Positions 1 through 11,091 of a stretch of 64,000 nt of DNA are shown piece after piece. Each line of letters begins with the position of its first letter. The first letter of the stretch is position 1. The notes under the pieces were generated by a model that made no database searches, was not told the origin of the DNA, and saw only the letters and a program-made list of their open reading frames with translations. The stretch covers positions 682,001 through 746,000 of the forward strand of contig JBANAY010000001.1 of NCBI GenBank assembly GCA_037952775.1, given 5' to 3'. Origin of the DNA: Clonostachys chloroleuca. Its lineage: Eukaryota; Ascomycota; Sordariomycetes; Hypocreales; Bionectriaceae. A program made the position numbers and the translations under genes.

Positions 1-527
1 GCGTCTAGGGCATCAGGGTGGTCCTTGCTACGGAGTTCCAAGGTGGCTCGAAGATAATACTCGACAATTCCTTCGTTGTACTCTCCATCTTCGAGCTTCT
101 GGAAACTCGCGGGCAACGGCTCCACGCCGACACTGCCCCCGGAAGCAGGCATGAAAAACTCGCGAGCGTGCTTGCTATTTGCGAACCAGCTCAAATCAAT
201 ATGGGTGGGCAGTGTGAATGCGAAGCGCCACTCCTGCGAGCCAGAAGCCGCGTCAATATGGAGTGGTCCACGGAAAAGCTCCTGCTTATTCTTGTCTCCT
301 TCGATAATTGTGAAATTACCCTGGTATGTATCGGCCCAGCGCACGCCCGATCTCATGCGCGTACGAGTCGCTCCATGGAGGGAGACCTTGACAGCTGCGT
401 CAGGGCAGACGACCGGGGATATGCGGTAAACCCAGCCGACGATGGTGTCACCCGGTCGGTAGCTGTGGTGTTTCTTGTCCAGCCGGATGCCTAGACCCGG
501 CGTGCATGTGTTTTGAATTGGCGGCAT
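1..527 (-). CDS. Arrestin-like N-terminal domain protein, partial (3' end outside window)
   Basis: An open frame on the minus strand starts at the ATG at 527 and runs without a stop to the window edge, giving the first 175 residues. It begins MPPIQNTCTPGLGIRLDKKH and continues with YRPGDTIVGWVYR, then VKVSLHGATRTR, and near the edge VEYYLRATLE. This order (ligand-like start, the 'Y.PGD.I.G.V' strand, the 'V.L.G..RT' strand and the 'V.Y.L.A.L' strand) is typical of the arrestin_N domain of fungal alpha-arrestins. Such proteins usually act as adaptors for ubiquitin ligases in transporter endocytosis or pH signalling. The C-terminal half, where PY motifs would lie, is outside the window, so the specific role cannot be judged. 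No intron is needed in the visible part. Confidence 0.72.
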   Translation of the reverse strand, partial: MPPIQNTCTPGLGIRLDKKHHSYRPGDTIVGWVYRISPVVCPDAAVKVSLHGATRTRMRSGVRWADTYQGNFTIIEGDKNKQELFRGPLHIDAASGSQEWRFAFTLPTHIDLSWFANSKHAREFFMPASGGSVGVEPLPASFQKLEDGEYNEGIVEYYLRATLELRSKDHPDALD

Positions 528-1294
528 GGTTGTTGTGTTGAGTGATTTGCGATTACCGGGACATTTCCCAGCAGCACGGCAATTTGCGGGGGACCAGGGC
601 TGATTTAAGTACTGGGATCAAACCCATTCATGCCACGGATGGTACGATAATCAATGCGCCTACGGCAGCTTGTTGGTATTTGTTGGAACTGCTCACTTGT
701 GGCTGTGTGTGCTGAGATCAGCCGTGCGGCCCGTGCCAAGATGGGGCTGTCTTTCGATGTTCAGTTTCGCAGCGGCAAGTGCCTAATTCCAGTATTATAG
801 CGCCTTGATCCCTTTGCAGATGGATGAGACTAGAGGTTCTCATTACTCTAGCCTCGCCACACGACCACTGTCAAATCCAACCAGAGCGCGTTTGCGTACC
901 GACCTGCAGGTCTAGAACAACATACGATTGTCTTGGCTGAATCTGACAGCTACGATCAAATCCTTGGCAGCCCAAAGCAAGGCCTGCCTACCCTATACTG
1001 TAGCGGGCATATAAAACCCAACCACTAACACACATGAGCGTTCCCATGAAAGTTCTTTTATCCGGCAGTGCTAAGCAGAATATTTGTGGTAGCCTAGGGA
1101 TCTTCATTGCGTACCTCTGTCTTGACAAACCTGAAACAACTATACAAGTAAAACTGAATCTAGGTCTCTTAGAAACAGCACAACCATGACCACTCTGTCT
1201 GCTACCCAACGAAGCTCCATGTATCGCATTCATGGTGGATCCCATGCCCTTAAGTTTCCATATATCCAAAGTCCATTAACCTTACTGGCTACCC
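528..1294. other. Intergenic, no gene seen
   Basis: This stretch separates the arrestin-like gene (reading left from 527) from the 3' end of the RTA1-family gene at 1295. It should hold the promoter of the former and the terminator of the latter. I see no conserved protein in any frame and no clear structural RNA. Confidence 0.5.
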
Positions 1295-2353
1295 TTAGTT
1301 AGAGACGTGAACATTTTCCAACTCCACGTTTGAACTGCCATCTTGCCCCTTTTGCAGCACCTGCTTTGGGAGCCTCCACTCAATGTCTAGACACAAGCCG
1401 GGATGTCCGACAGTCAAACAAATGCTCGCAATGGCAATCATGGTGCCTTCCAAAATCATGAATGCCACTTCGTCGTTGGCGAGTGAACTGCTAAAACCAT
1501 CCTTCAATTCAACAACACGGAAAACACATCTCACGAAGATGGTACCGGACGCGATCGCAAGACCTAAAAGAGTAAGCATATTTTTGTTCCCAACATGTTG
1601 ATTTTGACCTACCAAAGATCATGCTCTTCCATCGGAGACCTGAATGGGTGGGCGGTATTCGAACGTGGCACGAGTCGAATTTAGTGGCAAAGTGCCATCT
1701 CCACGCGTAAATAGCAGCATAGAGTATAAAAGAGAAGAGAGACACGACCTGAAATGACAGCCCACCGATCATGACATTCACGCCTGTCTGTCTCAAGTCC
1801 AATGCCTCTTGGGTCATGCCCCCTGATGTCGAAGTGATGGCACCTCCAGTGGCCTGTAAGATAAGACATATAAAGTCGCATGTCATGAATATGATAGATA
1901 CTGTCGTCGATCGGACCCATAGGAGGCTTTCGTCGCAGGAGTACGCGACGCGGGCGAATGTGATGTAGATGGCGGCCGTGAGGAAGGCTGGTCCTATGGT
2001 CAGGCAAACGAGATATCTAGCGGATGTGTTAAGACTCTGATCACTGTGACTTAGTATGGTTATGATGTTACTTACACGAGGAAATAGTTGAAGTTGAAAG
2101 GGTCGTTGTGGAGTTGTAAACGTCCAATGTACCCAACGCCCTCGGTGACTAATCCCAATACCATGGCCACTAGGTAGCTCCAGGTTTTGCGTCGGATGCC
2201 AAAGTACAGCTGCACGAGAAACAAGGTGCCAAAGATCGAAAGGAAGAACGCATTGCCACCGATGTTGGGTTGGTATGTAATTATGCCCATGGATAGTGGG
2301 CACGTATCGAGGGTGCACGACACACCCGTCTGGGTGCTGCTGGTGGTAGACAT
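1295..2353 (-). CDS. RTA1-like seven-transmembrane protein (lipid-translocating exporter family)
   Basis: Three exons (2353-2076, 2016-1613, 1563-1295) join to a 316-residue protein starting MSTTSSTQTGVSCTLDTCPL. Introns have good signals: GTAAGT...GCTAG and GTAGGT...TTTTAG. The spliced frame reads FNYFLV-YLVCLTIGPAFLTAAIY across intron 1 and GLAIASGTIFVRCVFRVVEL across intron 2. The protein is strongly hydrophobic with about seven membrane segments and a short cytosolic tail. The motifs 'IGPAFL.AAIY', 'D..CLILQA.GG' and 'IF.R..FRV.E' are characteristic of the RTA1 family. Members confer tolerance to toxic lipids, azoles or 7-aminocholesterol and are placed in the plasma membrane; the substrate here is unknown. 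Length matches the family (about 300 residues) and the gene looks intact. Confidence 0.87.
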
Positions 2354-2929
2354 GGTAGATGGCCGCAACTTCTATGCAAGGTAGTTGGAATTTTCGTTCT
2401 CTTTAAGCGTAGACTGTCTCTGATAATAAGTTTACTTGGATGGAAGGACCGGGACGGCACAATATATAATGCCCCCGATAGAGGCATGCTTGCATTTGCC
2501 TACGTGGAGACGGGGCGCAGCAGCACATCTTATCATCATGACAAATTAGACTGAGTATGAATCCTAAGCAACGATATGGCCTTCATTTTGATGCAGAACG
2601 CAGCAATCGTTGCCGGACCATCAAAGACCGAGATGGTCCCCACAGCTATTATTGGTTATAGGTGATGGGTACTTTTCCCGTTCCAACTCTGATACAGTTT
2701 AGCTCAAAAAAAAACACCGAGCTGGGCTCCACTTGCTCCTCGTCTCATCAACGGACCCCCCCTGGAAGCTGTGAAGAAGCTGCCCAAGACCAAGATAGCT
2801 GTCACAGCCGCCCCAGGCGACAGGTTATTTTGCCGATCTAGTCTTTGCTCCAATTTAGTCTAGCTCCAGAAAGCACCGAGCTGAGCTCCGCTTTCTCTCA
2901 CCCCTGGTAGCACTCCATGTAAGCATCAA
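2354..2929. other. Intergenic, no gene seen
   Basis: Upstream region of the RTA1-like gene. It contains a short poly-A run near 2706 and no recognisable coding sequence in either strand. Confidence 0.45.
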
Positions 2930-3900
2930 GTGTCAAAAGTCTGGAGCTACAGTCTGGATCCACTACTCAAACATCTTGATAACATACACGTAATTCCTTT
3001 CGACCATACATTTACAGTGTGCGAAGTGGTTTGCTATTTAATTTATTTTTGGGGCATAGATATCCGGGTTAGATATTCCGGGATCGGCTTGCAGTGTCAA
3101 GCCAATCTTGAAGAGGCTATGGTGATAGAAACTGATTTTCCTCTTGACCTGCCAGAAAACAGTGAGGATGATGAAGGTTGTTTGCCTAAGTCAAGCCTAC
3201 GCTAAAGAGGATTATTCTGAGAGAGATCAGGCAGTATCTTATCCAGTCCAGAGCCTCAAGCTTCTCCCGTGTAGCCAGAGACAATTCGAGAGGTTGTGGG
3301 GGTAGTTTGAAGAAGAAGAGAACCGCGAGGAAGTTGATCGCAAAGAGCTCTAAAGCGATATACCAGATAATTCGGAAGTCTTCATTACTCCTCTTTACGA
3401 GAGTAAAGCCGATAAGGAGTATGAAAATACCTCCCACCGAATTCATACTATCGACCCCCGCTTACGCGAGAGGTCGCTATCCCCTGGGCAGGATTTCGGA
3501 TGCAACGGTGTAGAGCAGCAATAAAGTTGACCCCGATCCTACACCAGCCAGCAGAGATCTAGCGATTGCTATAGTTATAAAAGTCGCCTTACTAATCATG
3601 ATTAACCTGATAAAGCAGAGGGCTATACAAATAAGGATAGGCAATCAGCAGCCCCAGAAATCCGATGCTTGAGCAATCAGGGCTGCCGTAAACGTGATAT
3701 GGATGTTCAGGTCTTAGGAAATCCATATGTATCTGTCTTATCCTCCTACAACAGGGGCGATATTTCTTGATAACCGAAACTAGATGAGTAGACTGTAGCG
3801 GTTCAAGTTCAGAGGGCAAACCTACTGAGCCAGTAGCAACAATCGCAAGGATTTATACGGCACAACCAGCCAGAATGGCCTGAGATGATTAGTCTGGCCC
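2930..3900 (-). pseudogene. Relic of an MFS multidrug/toxin efflux transporter (Tri12-like)
   Basis: The minus strand preserves, in order, pieces of the N-terminal half of a 14-TM-type MFS pump: AILAGCAV (first membrane segment, about 3870); ITFTAALIAQASDFWG followed by a stop (about 3690-3640); LLAGVGSGSTLLLLYTVASE (about 3540); then ILPRG-stop-RPLA-stop-AGVDSMNSVGGIFILLIGF; and LEALDWIRYCLISLRIILFS-VGLT-stop (about 3200). These align by eye with the 'AGVGAG...A.SEI.P...RPLAQAGV....LGGI' and 'LDWIG....' blocks of fungal Tri12-type pumps. At least four in-frame stops and several frame changes destroy it, and the C-terminal half is not recognisable. Most stops are explained by C-to-T or G-to-A changes (CAA/CAG to TAA/TAG, TGG to TAG), as expected from repeat-induced point mutation or long decay. 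The intact P450 downstream suggests a former secondary-metabolism or detoxification neighbourhood. Confidence 0.72.
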
Positions 3901-4902
3901 GAAAAGGTTTTATAAAGTCTTGCCAGATAGACCAAAACGGATTTTAAGGTAATCCCATGACCAGTTCTCATCTTCGTCTGTCGCAAGGAGCTCAACACCG
4001 ATTACGTTGGGCTCATCCTTCACTCTTTTATGTTGGACCGACATTTCGTGAAACCTGGCAAGTAGAAGCCTCGGCGTGATTCATGCAGAAGTGTCAGATG
4101 TCAGGTTCTCAGAAAAGGCCGGATGATCAAGAGGCATTACACCGGTGACAGAACAGCGCAGAGATTCTTTGACTCTAGGCCCTCTTATAATCACCAACAT
4201 TCACATCCTGTGTCCGATGCCAATGCTACGCTAAGGGTGGCTTATATAAGGCATGGCGGGAGAGATGCTCACCCCACCCAGATGTATCTAGTAACTAGAG
4301 CTTCGAGGGGGAGTGGAAAAGACCAGGTAACTATGCCACCTGCCTCGCCACCTGCGGTCTGGGGTTGATAGCTGACGGTAGCTAACGTCAAGCCTAGTAG
4401 GTGCCCTAGTTCAAAGGGATAAGAAGCGTCTGATATGTCTAGGCAAAGTCTGGGCGGTTCATGGTTGGAGGGCTTAGGACTGGTTATCTGGACTTCACAG
4501 CCCCCTTGGTAGGGTCAGCTATATGGGTGGGGTGCCGCCAAGTCCCCACCCAGCCCCGGGTGCCCGACAGTAGCCGAAATGTGGGGTAGGAACGAGATAC
4601 CACCTCCTACTGGGACTTTGATGGGCATGTTATCAAGAGATAATAGAATGTGAACCTCGGTTCTGTGGGGTGCTTATGTGTGGGGAGCCTGGTCGCCACC
4701 TATATAATGGGACCTGAATGGGATCACATGATAGACAGAACCGATCGGAGGGTTACCACTTTAAAAGGACGGCAACGGCACAGCTAATGCTAAGTGCAAT
4801 CGTCATTTAGTCCAATGTTCTGCCCGCGTATAGGTCAGTCGAGCTGTGATATTCCCAACGTAAATAAAGACTTTTATAAATTCACCATCCTATGTCGTCG
4901 CG
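3901..4902. other. Gene-free stretch between MFS relic and P450
   Basis: About 1 kb without a supported gene. Short open frames exist but none has family-like character. The last 100 bases should carry the promoter of the P450; an AT-rich segment with TTTATAAA lies about 30 bases before its start codon. An out-of-frame ATG at 4892 precedes the chosen start by 11 bases. Confidence 0.4.
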
Positions 4903-6616
4903 ATGGAGTTTATCTACGACGACATTACCCGCCTCACTGAAGAGTCTCCTCGAACCACCGCTGTCATAGTGCTCCTGAGCATTTTGTTTATAACTTCTCT
5001 GCTGATAGTATGACGCTTCTCGATCAACTACGCTTTGCGAATAATGCAAGCACTGACGCTCTGTGTAGGCTGTATACCGGCTTGTTTTCCATGCTCTTCG
5101 TCACGTTCCCGGTCCCTTCCTGGCCAAGATATCAGACCTATACTTTGTTCCATCTACCTTCAAATTCGATCGCGTCTATGTAGGCTTAACACTGACAACT
5201 TGATGACTCGGTGACTGACAGTCTGTTTTATAGAGGCTAAGGGAACTCCATCAGAAATATGGGCCGGTTATCCGCGTTGGACCTAATGAGGTCTCGATTT
5301 CAGACTGGAGGATGTATCGACGGATATACAACGACAGGCAGACCCTGAAAGATCCTCGGTTCTACTCTCCGTTCTCATTCCTAGGACATGGCAACGTGTT
5401 CTCCGTAACGTAGGTTCCACGATTCATCGATAGGTGTACTAAGTCCTGTTGCTAACCTGACCTAAGAGATCCGGCGGACCATTCAGCCCGCCGAGGACTT
5501 CAAGCGAAGACTTACTCTCAACGAGAGATTGCTGCCCACACTTCGGTCATTACGGAACGGACGGATTTGCTCATCGATCGCCTTCTGAAGTCGGCCTCAA
5601 AATCTCCAACACAAACTGCAGACGCCTATGACCTGTTTGGCGCCTGGGGAATAGAGATCATAACCAAAATTATGGTCAATGCAGACCTTCCTGATGATCC
5701 AAGTCAGATGATCCACATGCTTGAGGCACTTGAGGGGAGCCCACCAACCTTCTTTGCCAACATATTGGTGCCCTGGCTGCAGACATTCAGGCTAAGGACA
5801 AAGATACCGGGTCCTCTGGGCCATGCCTACAGAGCTTTCGATGAGTGGGAATCTTTAACAGCTGGCATGCTGGATGGCTTCCAAAGACAAGACCATGGCT
5901 CAGCCGACGCAAAGTCATTTGGTGTAGGTCCTCTACTGGATGCTAGGAACAAGAAGCTTGACAGGAGATACACCTTTCGCGAGGCTTTGGAGGAGGCCAT
6001 GGGCGTTGTTCTTGCTGGCAGCGGCGTCAGTGCCCACACACTGATGTATCTGGTGTACGCTTTGTCGCTTCCCCAGGGACGGCGTGTCCAAGAACGATTG
6101 CGGGAGGAACTCAGGGAAGCCGGTGATTCGCTTGCAGAACTCACAGCCCTACCTTACCTTTCCGCCGTCATCAAAGAGACATACCGAGTTTATCCGGCCA
6201 TCATGTCTACGCTCCCCCGAATTCTGGGCCAGCCACTTGAGATTCTTGATACCAATATCACCCTCCCTCCGGGAACGATTGTAGGAATGCAGAATTACCT
6301 TCACCATCGCGATCCCGTCCTGTTCCCCCAACCGGATGATTTCATCCCTGAACGTTGGCTGGAGGGGCATGAAATGAGCCGAAATATCAACCTTGACGAT
6401 GCCAACGCCGCTTTAACTCCATACAGTGTTGGCTCTAGGAATTGCATGGGTCAATCACTGGCTAAGACCGAGCTTTACCTTGCCGTCCCACGCTTGGTCC
6501 GGCGGCTAGATTTCAGCTTGAGTAGCAAAATGGGCAAGGATGACATGCACATGAGGGATGCATGGGCCGTCCAGCCGAAAGGACGACGTCTATTTCTAGA
6601 TGTAAAGCCTGTGTAG
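4903..6616 (+). CDS. Cytochrome P450 monooxygenase
   Basis: Four exons (4903-5007, 5069-5179, 5234-5409, 5467-6616) give a 513-residue class II P450. The introns are 54-61 bp (GTATGA...GTGTAG, GTAGGC...TTATAG, GTAGGT...CCTAAG). The start is MEFIYDDITRLTEES, followed by a membrane anchor (TAVIVLLSILFITSLLI), then HVPGPFLAKISDLYF and KYGPVIRVGPNEVSI, typical of secondary-metabolism P450s. The K-helix EXXR is ETYR at residues 368-371, the PERW motif is present, and the heme loop is PYSVGSRNCMGQ with Cys457 as iron ligand (Tyr where Phe is usual). The I-helix reads AGSGVSAHT, lacking the usual acidic residue before Thr, which may affect oxygen activation or reflect a special reaction. It lies between an efflux-pump relic and a Zn2Cys6 regulator. 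The substrate is unknown. Confidence 0.9.
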
Positions 6617-6950
6617 AACTAGAGATGTGGGCGAAAGGACCGTGTATTTGGTCGGGAAGTTTGTCCACTCCTGTAATTTGTCACAGAATATCGCAGATGC
6701 GAAGGTGTGAATTAGAGGCTCTATTGTACGCTAACGCCACTGGAATATTGTAAGCATATGCTGAATACTGGGCCTTAAACTGTACGTTGTTCTTGATCCT
6801 CGAGTCTCAAGTGTGGTCGCTCCGAGGTAAAGATTCCGTCAATTGCCTAGTAAAGGGATAAGTACTGTTTCCCGGATTCTTTCCCGAAATTAGAATTTGT
6901 GAAAGATCATCAAGGAATGTACTGTGCCAGGACGCGCAATCAGACATATG
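6617..6950. other. Intergenic, 3' flank of P450
   Basis: Downstream of the P450 stop. No coding sequence recognised; base composition turns AT-rich towards 6950. Confidence 0.4.
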
Positions 6951-7300
6951 ACAATATCCTCTTTAGAAGCTCTCTAAGAGCTTACTAGGAGCTCTTATAG
7001 AGAGCTTCTCTTATAGAGGCTTATTATTATTCTTATTATTCCCTCTAGGGGCTCTATGGAGGCGCTTCCAGAGAGCTCCTATTGAGAGCTCTCCTTATAA
7101 GCTTTTTATATTAGTATAATAATCTTTCCTATAATACTATAAAATATTTTTCTTAAAGCTTATAATAGTATTATTAAATAAAGGATAATTTAAGAGCTAA
7201 TTATTTAAGAATTTAGTAGCTAATGACTATTAATATAGAGTAACCTACCCTTAATTAAATATAAAAAGCTAGAAGCTATACCTAACCCCTGAAGGGGTTA
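6951..7300. repeat. AT-rich island with short palindromic blocks
   Basis: The sequence is dominated by A/T and by repeated variants of AGAGCTCT, CTCTTATAGAG and TTATTATT, with many overlapping small inverted repeats (for example AGAGCTCTTATAGAGAGC at about 6990). No frame codes for a plausible protein. Such blocks in filamentous ascomycetes are usually old transposon DNA mutated by RIP. This is an inference from composition; no element family is recognised. Confidence 0.5.
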
Positions 7301-7342
7301 GAAAATACCTCCCCTTCTCTTTTTCAGCTTTGCGTAAAAAAT

Positions 7343-8520
7343 AGCAGCAGAAGAGGCTAGACCCGATATCTCAAAATAATGAATACGAAGGGTTAAAAGT
7401 AAGCTTTGCTAGCCCAAGGGTATAGCCACATAGAAGGAAAACTCTACGAACCTTCATACTGATGGCTCATTTGTCGTCGGGACAGCCCAGGGCTAGAGCC
7501 ATGTAGAAGGAAAACTCCTGTAAGTCTTCATACCGATGACTCACTTGCTGCCAGGGCGAGCCGCTCGTCAGATCATTATTTAATCCGCCCTTTTTTTACC
7601 TAGCTTCCTTCATACACTCGTCTTCCATCACACCATCAAAATACTTCCACATACCAAGCTCGAGGTAACTCAGTGAGTACCAGTAGCCCTTGGCTAGAGT
7701 CCTTACACTGACACGTGAAAAGCCTACGCTGTTTATACACACACATCATGCCATACACATGGATCTTGGTGCCTTAAAAGGCAGCTCCAGTTGATCAGCT
7801 TGATCGGGATAAGCTGTTCGAAGACCTTGATGCTAATTCTATCTCGGTATCGAATAACAGCAATAGGTTAAGTGGTGCCCGTTCCTCATGCCCAGGGTCA
7901 TATCAATACAGAAGAATGCCCTCAACCACTCTCACTGTATTCTCTTTCATTGTGGTTTCGGGGCTAAGAAGCATTATTACAAAAGCTATCTTCTATTGAG
8001 CCCTGATCCCTTCTAGTTCCTTTCCTCTCTGCGTGTTACTGCCATCGCAGGCTGCCTTTTTTGCTTTTCTGGGTGAGGGTATTCTTCTGTAATGATCTGG
8101 CCTTGGACATGAGCAATTGGAACCACTTCAACTTATTACCGCCCTTAATGCTGAGATAGCATTACCATCAAGTTAATCCTCGGACGCACCTAAGAGAATC
8201 TTAACTGAAGTTAAATAGAGCTAAGATCTGTTCTACATACGGACTCTTTAGCCCTTCTACATGCTCTGGCCAAGGAGTTAATAGTAATTTACTGGGTTGC
8301 CTCGGGCTTGGTTGAAGTGTTTGGATTTGATAGAAAATGAGAAAGAGGGTAGGATAAATAGTGGTCTAACGCACGGCTCGTTCCGACGGCAAGTGAGGTA
8401 TCAGCATAGAGATTTACAGAGTTTTCCTTCTGTATAGCTGTACTATTAGGCTAGAACAGCTTACTTTTGCCTTTGTAGCTATTATGTTGAGATGTCGGAT
8501 CTGTCCCCTTCCATTGTTTT
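7343..8520. mobile_element. Decayed element with long (about 170-250 bp) inverted arms
   Basis: The left arm (about 7343-7600) matches the reverse complement of the right arm (about 8345-8520) over several blocks in the same order. From outside inward these are GAAGAGGCTAGACCCGATAT versus GAAGGGGACAGATCCGACAT, AAAAGTAAGCT, AGAAGGAAAACTC, the CTCACTTGC/CTCATTTGT block, and GAGCCG followed by an ATTTA-rich tail. The left arm carries one extra tandem copy of a roughly 75 bp unit (7411-7484 and 7485-7562). The 740-bp centre has no intact reading frame; one open stretch around 7785-7985 resembles no family I know. Long inverted arms suit a non-autonomous Mutator-like or fold-back DNA transposon. 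No target-site duplication could be assigned with confidence. Confidence 0.55.
7411..7562 (+). repeat. Two imperfect tandem copies of a ~75 bp unit
   Basis: Unit 1 (7411-7484) begins AGCCCAAGGGTATAGCCACA and unit 2 (7485-7562) begins AGCCCAGGGCTAGAGCCATG. Both contain TAGAAGGAAAACTC and a later CTTCATAC(T/C)GATG(G/A)CTCA block. A third, inverted copy lies at about 8375-8455. Confidence 0.75.
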
Positions 8521-8638
8521 TAAAATATTAATTGAAACACCATACGCTGTTCGAGAGAATTCTGGTCGCATCTCTATACACAAACAGAGAAATGAGCGGC
8601 TTTTTATGCTGGGGAAGTGCCGCAACACTTTTAGAAGT

Positions 8639-10286
8639 CTATATCTCGACAGGCACCGACCACTTGCTCCAGCCCTCTGGCACTGAGTAGTCAGCATGGC
8701 CCCATCCCTGGGCGAGAGGCGGGTTCGGCCGGGAGAAAACAACGTCGACAACATGCCGGCCCTCGGAATCTAACCTGGGAGGGGGTACCGTGTATCCGTG
8801 AAACCTCTGCTCTTCGAGAATGTCGCAGGCAGTCAAGAGAGTGCCGGGAGTAGAAGGCACACTGTCTGATATCTCCAGTGTAGCCACCTGAGCACCGATC
8901 GCCGCCAGAATGTGTCCATCGGCTGGCCCCTCACGGTTCTGTTCGCCTAGCATTGTTATTGCCACAGCACGTAGCTCTGGGTCCCGACACTTTAAAATCG
9001 TGAAGTAGAGAGGGCTGACAATGCCAAGGCGGGTTGAGAAGCGTTTGAAAGCGCCGGGTTTGGACCATCGCCGTAGCCGCGCCGATGCTGCAGCATCACT
9101 CACGATGCTTCGAAATTTGTCCAAATGTTCATCATACGCCGTTTCAAATGGGGTGTCGATGCATAGAATGAAGATGATATTCGCTGTTAGCTGCGTTCGG
9201 AGAGCATAAAGCTCTGCTAATATCTCCCAATCCTTTTGTGTGACTGTTGAGGAGGAATGCCGAGATTGCTGTCTTGTGATAAGTCCCGCAAGACCATTGA
9301 GCATAGAATAACATTCGGCCAAGGCTTTGTTTTGCTCCTCGCACATTGCCGAGTTATACTTTTTCCAACTTGGATGCTTGTATTGGAGGCGGGAAGCGGA
9401 CGATATGAATTGGTATGATCGTTGAAGGCATAATAAGGCGGCATTGATAGCCAGCTCGGGCGTATCAAATACATTGGTTGTAGGGGCTGCATCTTGAAAT
9501 CTGACGTACATCAACTGCGGTGTCTGGGATAGAGCGTATCCACCAAGCAGGAGATTGGCATTGACCACGCCATCTTTGATTTTGTTTAGAACATCAGAAG
9601 ATGGAGCCCTTTGACGCTGATGGGCTCTGGTCAGGATCTGCACGGCTCCAAGAAAATGAACAAATGCGTTGTGCTCGTGCTGACTTAGCACCTCGACGCA
9701 AGCCAGGATCAGTGATGCCAGGGCTAGAGACTCAATCTCGGTACTCTCCTCTTTCAGCCCCGATTGGAGCAATGTCAATGCTGAGCCGTAGTAACGCCAA
9801 GCCGAAGCTGGGACCTTTCCTATGGTGTTATTTAACGACAACTCATAGGCAGCGCCGAATGCAGCTGCGGCGGCCTTGACGCATTCGTTTTGATTAGACA
9901 GCTGGAGAAATACGCGACCCCAGACATCATCCTCTTGCGCAGGAAGGCCCTCGCTATTCAGAGATAACACATGGGCTGCGAGATGGCTTAGCCTCTCAGT
10001 GTTGCTGTCCACTTTGACGCCAGTCCTCAGAGCAGGTTGCAGAGCGGATGACGACTTTGTCTTGTGGCTGTACCCGCCACATAATCGACCCGCCTGGATG
10101 CATCGGCGGCAAAGAGGTTTCTGTTCGTCACATTTGACCCGGCGCGTCCTGGAGTTGGTCAGTTGGGTGGGCGTCAAGGTAGGGGGAGGCCTATTACTTG
10201 CAAGTTACGCAGCCGCGGCTCGACTGCGAGACAACGACGCGAGACCGCTTCACAGAGGGTTTGCGAGTACTTTCCAGAGGCTCCAT
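8639..10286 (-). CDS. Zn2Cys6 transcription factor (fungal-specific)
   Basis: Two exons (10286-10198 and 10148-8639; intron GTAATA...CTCCAG, 49 bp) make 532 residues. The intron interrupts the zinc cluster: exon 1 ends GCVTCK and exon 2 continues TRRVKCDEQKPLCRRC then IQAGRLCGGY. The joined motif is the complete C-x2-C-x6-C-x5-C-x2-C-x6-C binuclear cluster near residues 26-53. The rest is helical and matches the general shape of fungal_trans_2-type regulators ('NFHLLGAVQIL'-like segment FVHFLGAVQILTR). It would bind CGG-containing sites in the nucleus. Its position two genes from the P450, with only decayed DNA between, makes local control of the P450 possible but unproven. The sequence looks intact. 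Confidence 0.88.
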
Positions 10287-11091
10287 GGTTCTGGGGAGCG
10301 GGTGCAGCAGGTGTGAGGTTGGAGAATAGGTCTGTCAGCCTCGAGTCAGATCGGCTGTGGCTGTGTCAATTGAACTGTGATCGGGCCGAAATCTCTCCGA
10401 CTCAACTCCGCTCCGCCACTGTCGTGTCAGACAGGATTTCTAGCAATGGTTGCTAAAAGGAAGAACGAATTTCACAATTGGGTTATTAGTTACTTGTGCT
10501 CTGATTAGGACCAGAGTTAAGAGAAAAATATACACCTTTGGTGGCAGGAACTATTCTTAGGCTATACAGCCCTTGAGAACAATCACTACTCATCGCAAGA
10601 ACTCATATTGTAAACAGCTTTCTAATCGGACAGTCAAAAATCAAGCCAAAAGTTGTCTTTGTAGGAGCTTAACAATTCATTGAGACACCTGGTTTCTAAA
10701 TAATGAAATAATGATGGAGTTAGAGGTTGTTTCCGAGCAAAAGCGGATAGCGGCGGATATGAAGTGAATAAATGGTCATTCGACTAACTTTCGACACAAG
10801 AAAAACCAAGTCTTTATAGGCGAATGTGTACGAAAAAGCATGATTCTAAAGATTCGATAATCGAGGTCCGCGACTGAACTTGATCAATATTCTTCTACAA
10901 GCATGCTCCTCTGTTGCCGAACAGCGCGATGGTCATGGAGAAACTCTACTCTCACTGCTGATACGAAAAGGTAAATCTTTTTTTATTTGCTAAAAACTTT
11001 CTGGAAGAATAAAAAGGTCAAAACTGGCGGAACAGTTTGCGACTGAAGCCGCCTGAGTTTGCGCGCGGCTTCCACGATCGTCTCCGCGAGC
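10287..11091. other. Intergenic, promoter side of the Zn2Cys6 gene
   Basis: Upstream of the zinc-cluster gene and downstream of the kinase-TPR gene. No coding sequence or structured RNA recognised. Confidence 0.4.
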
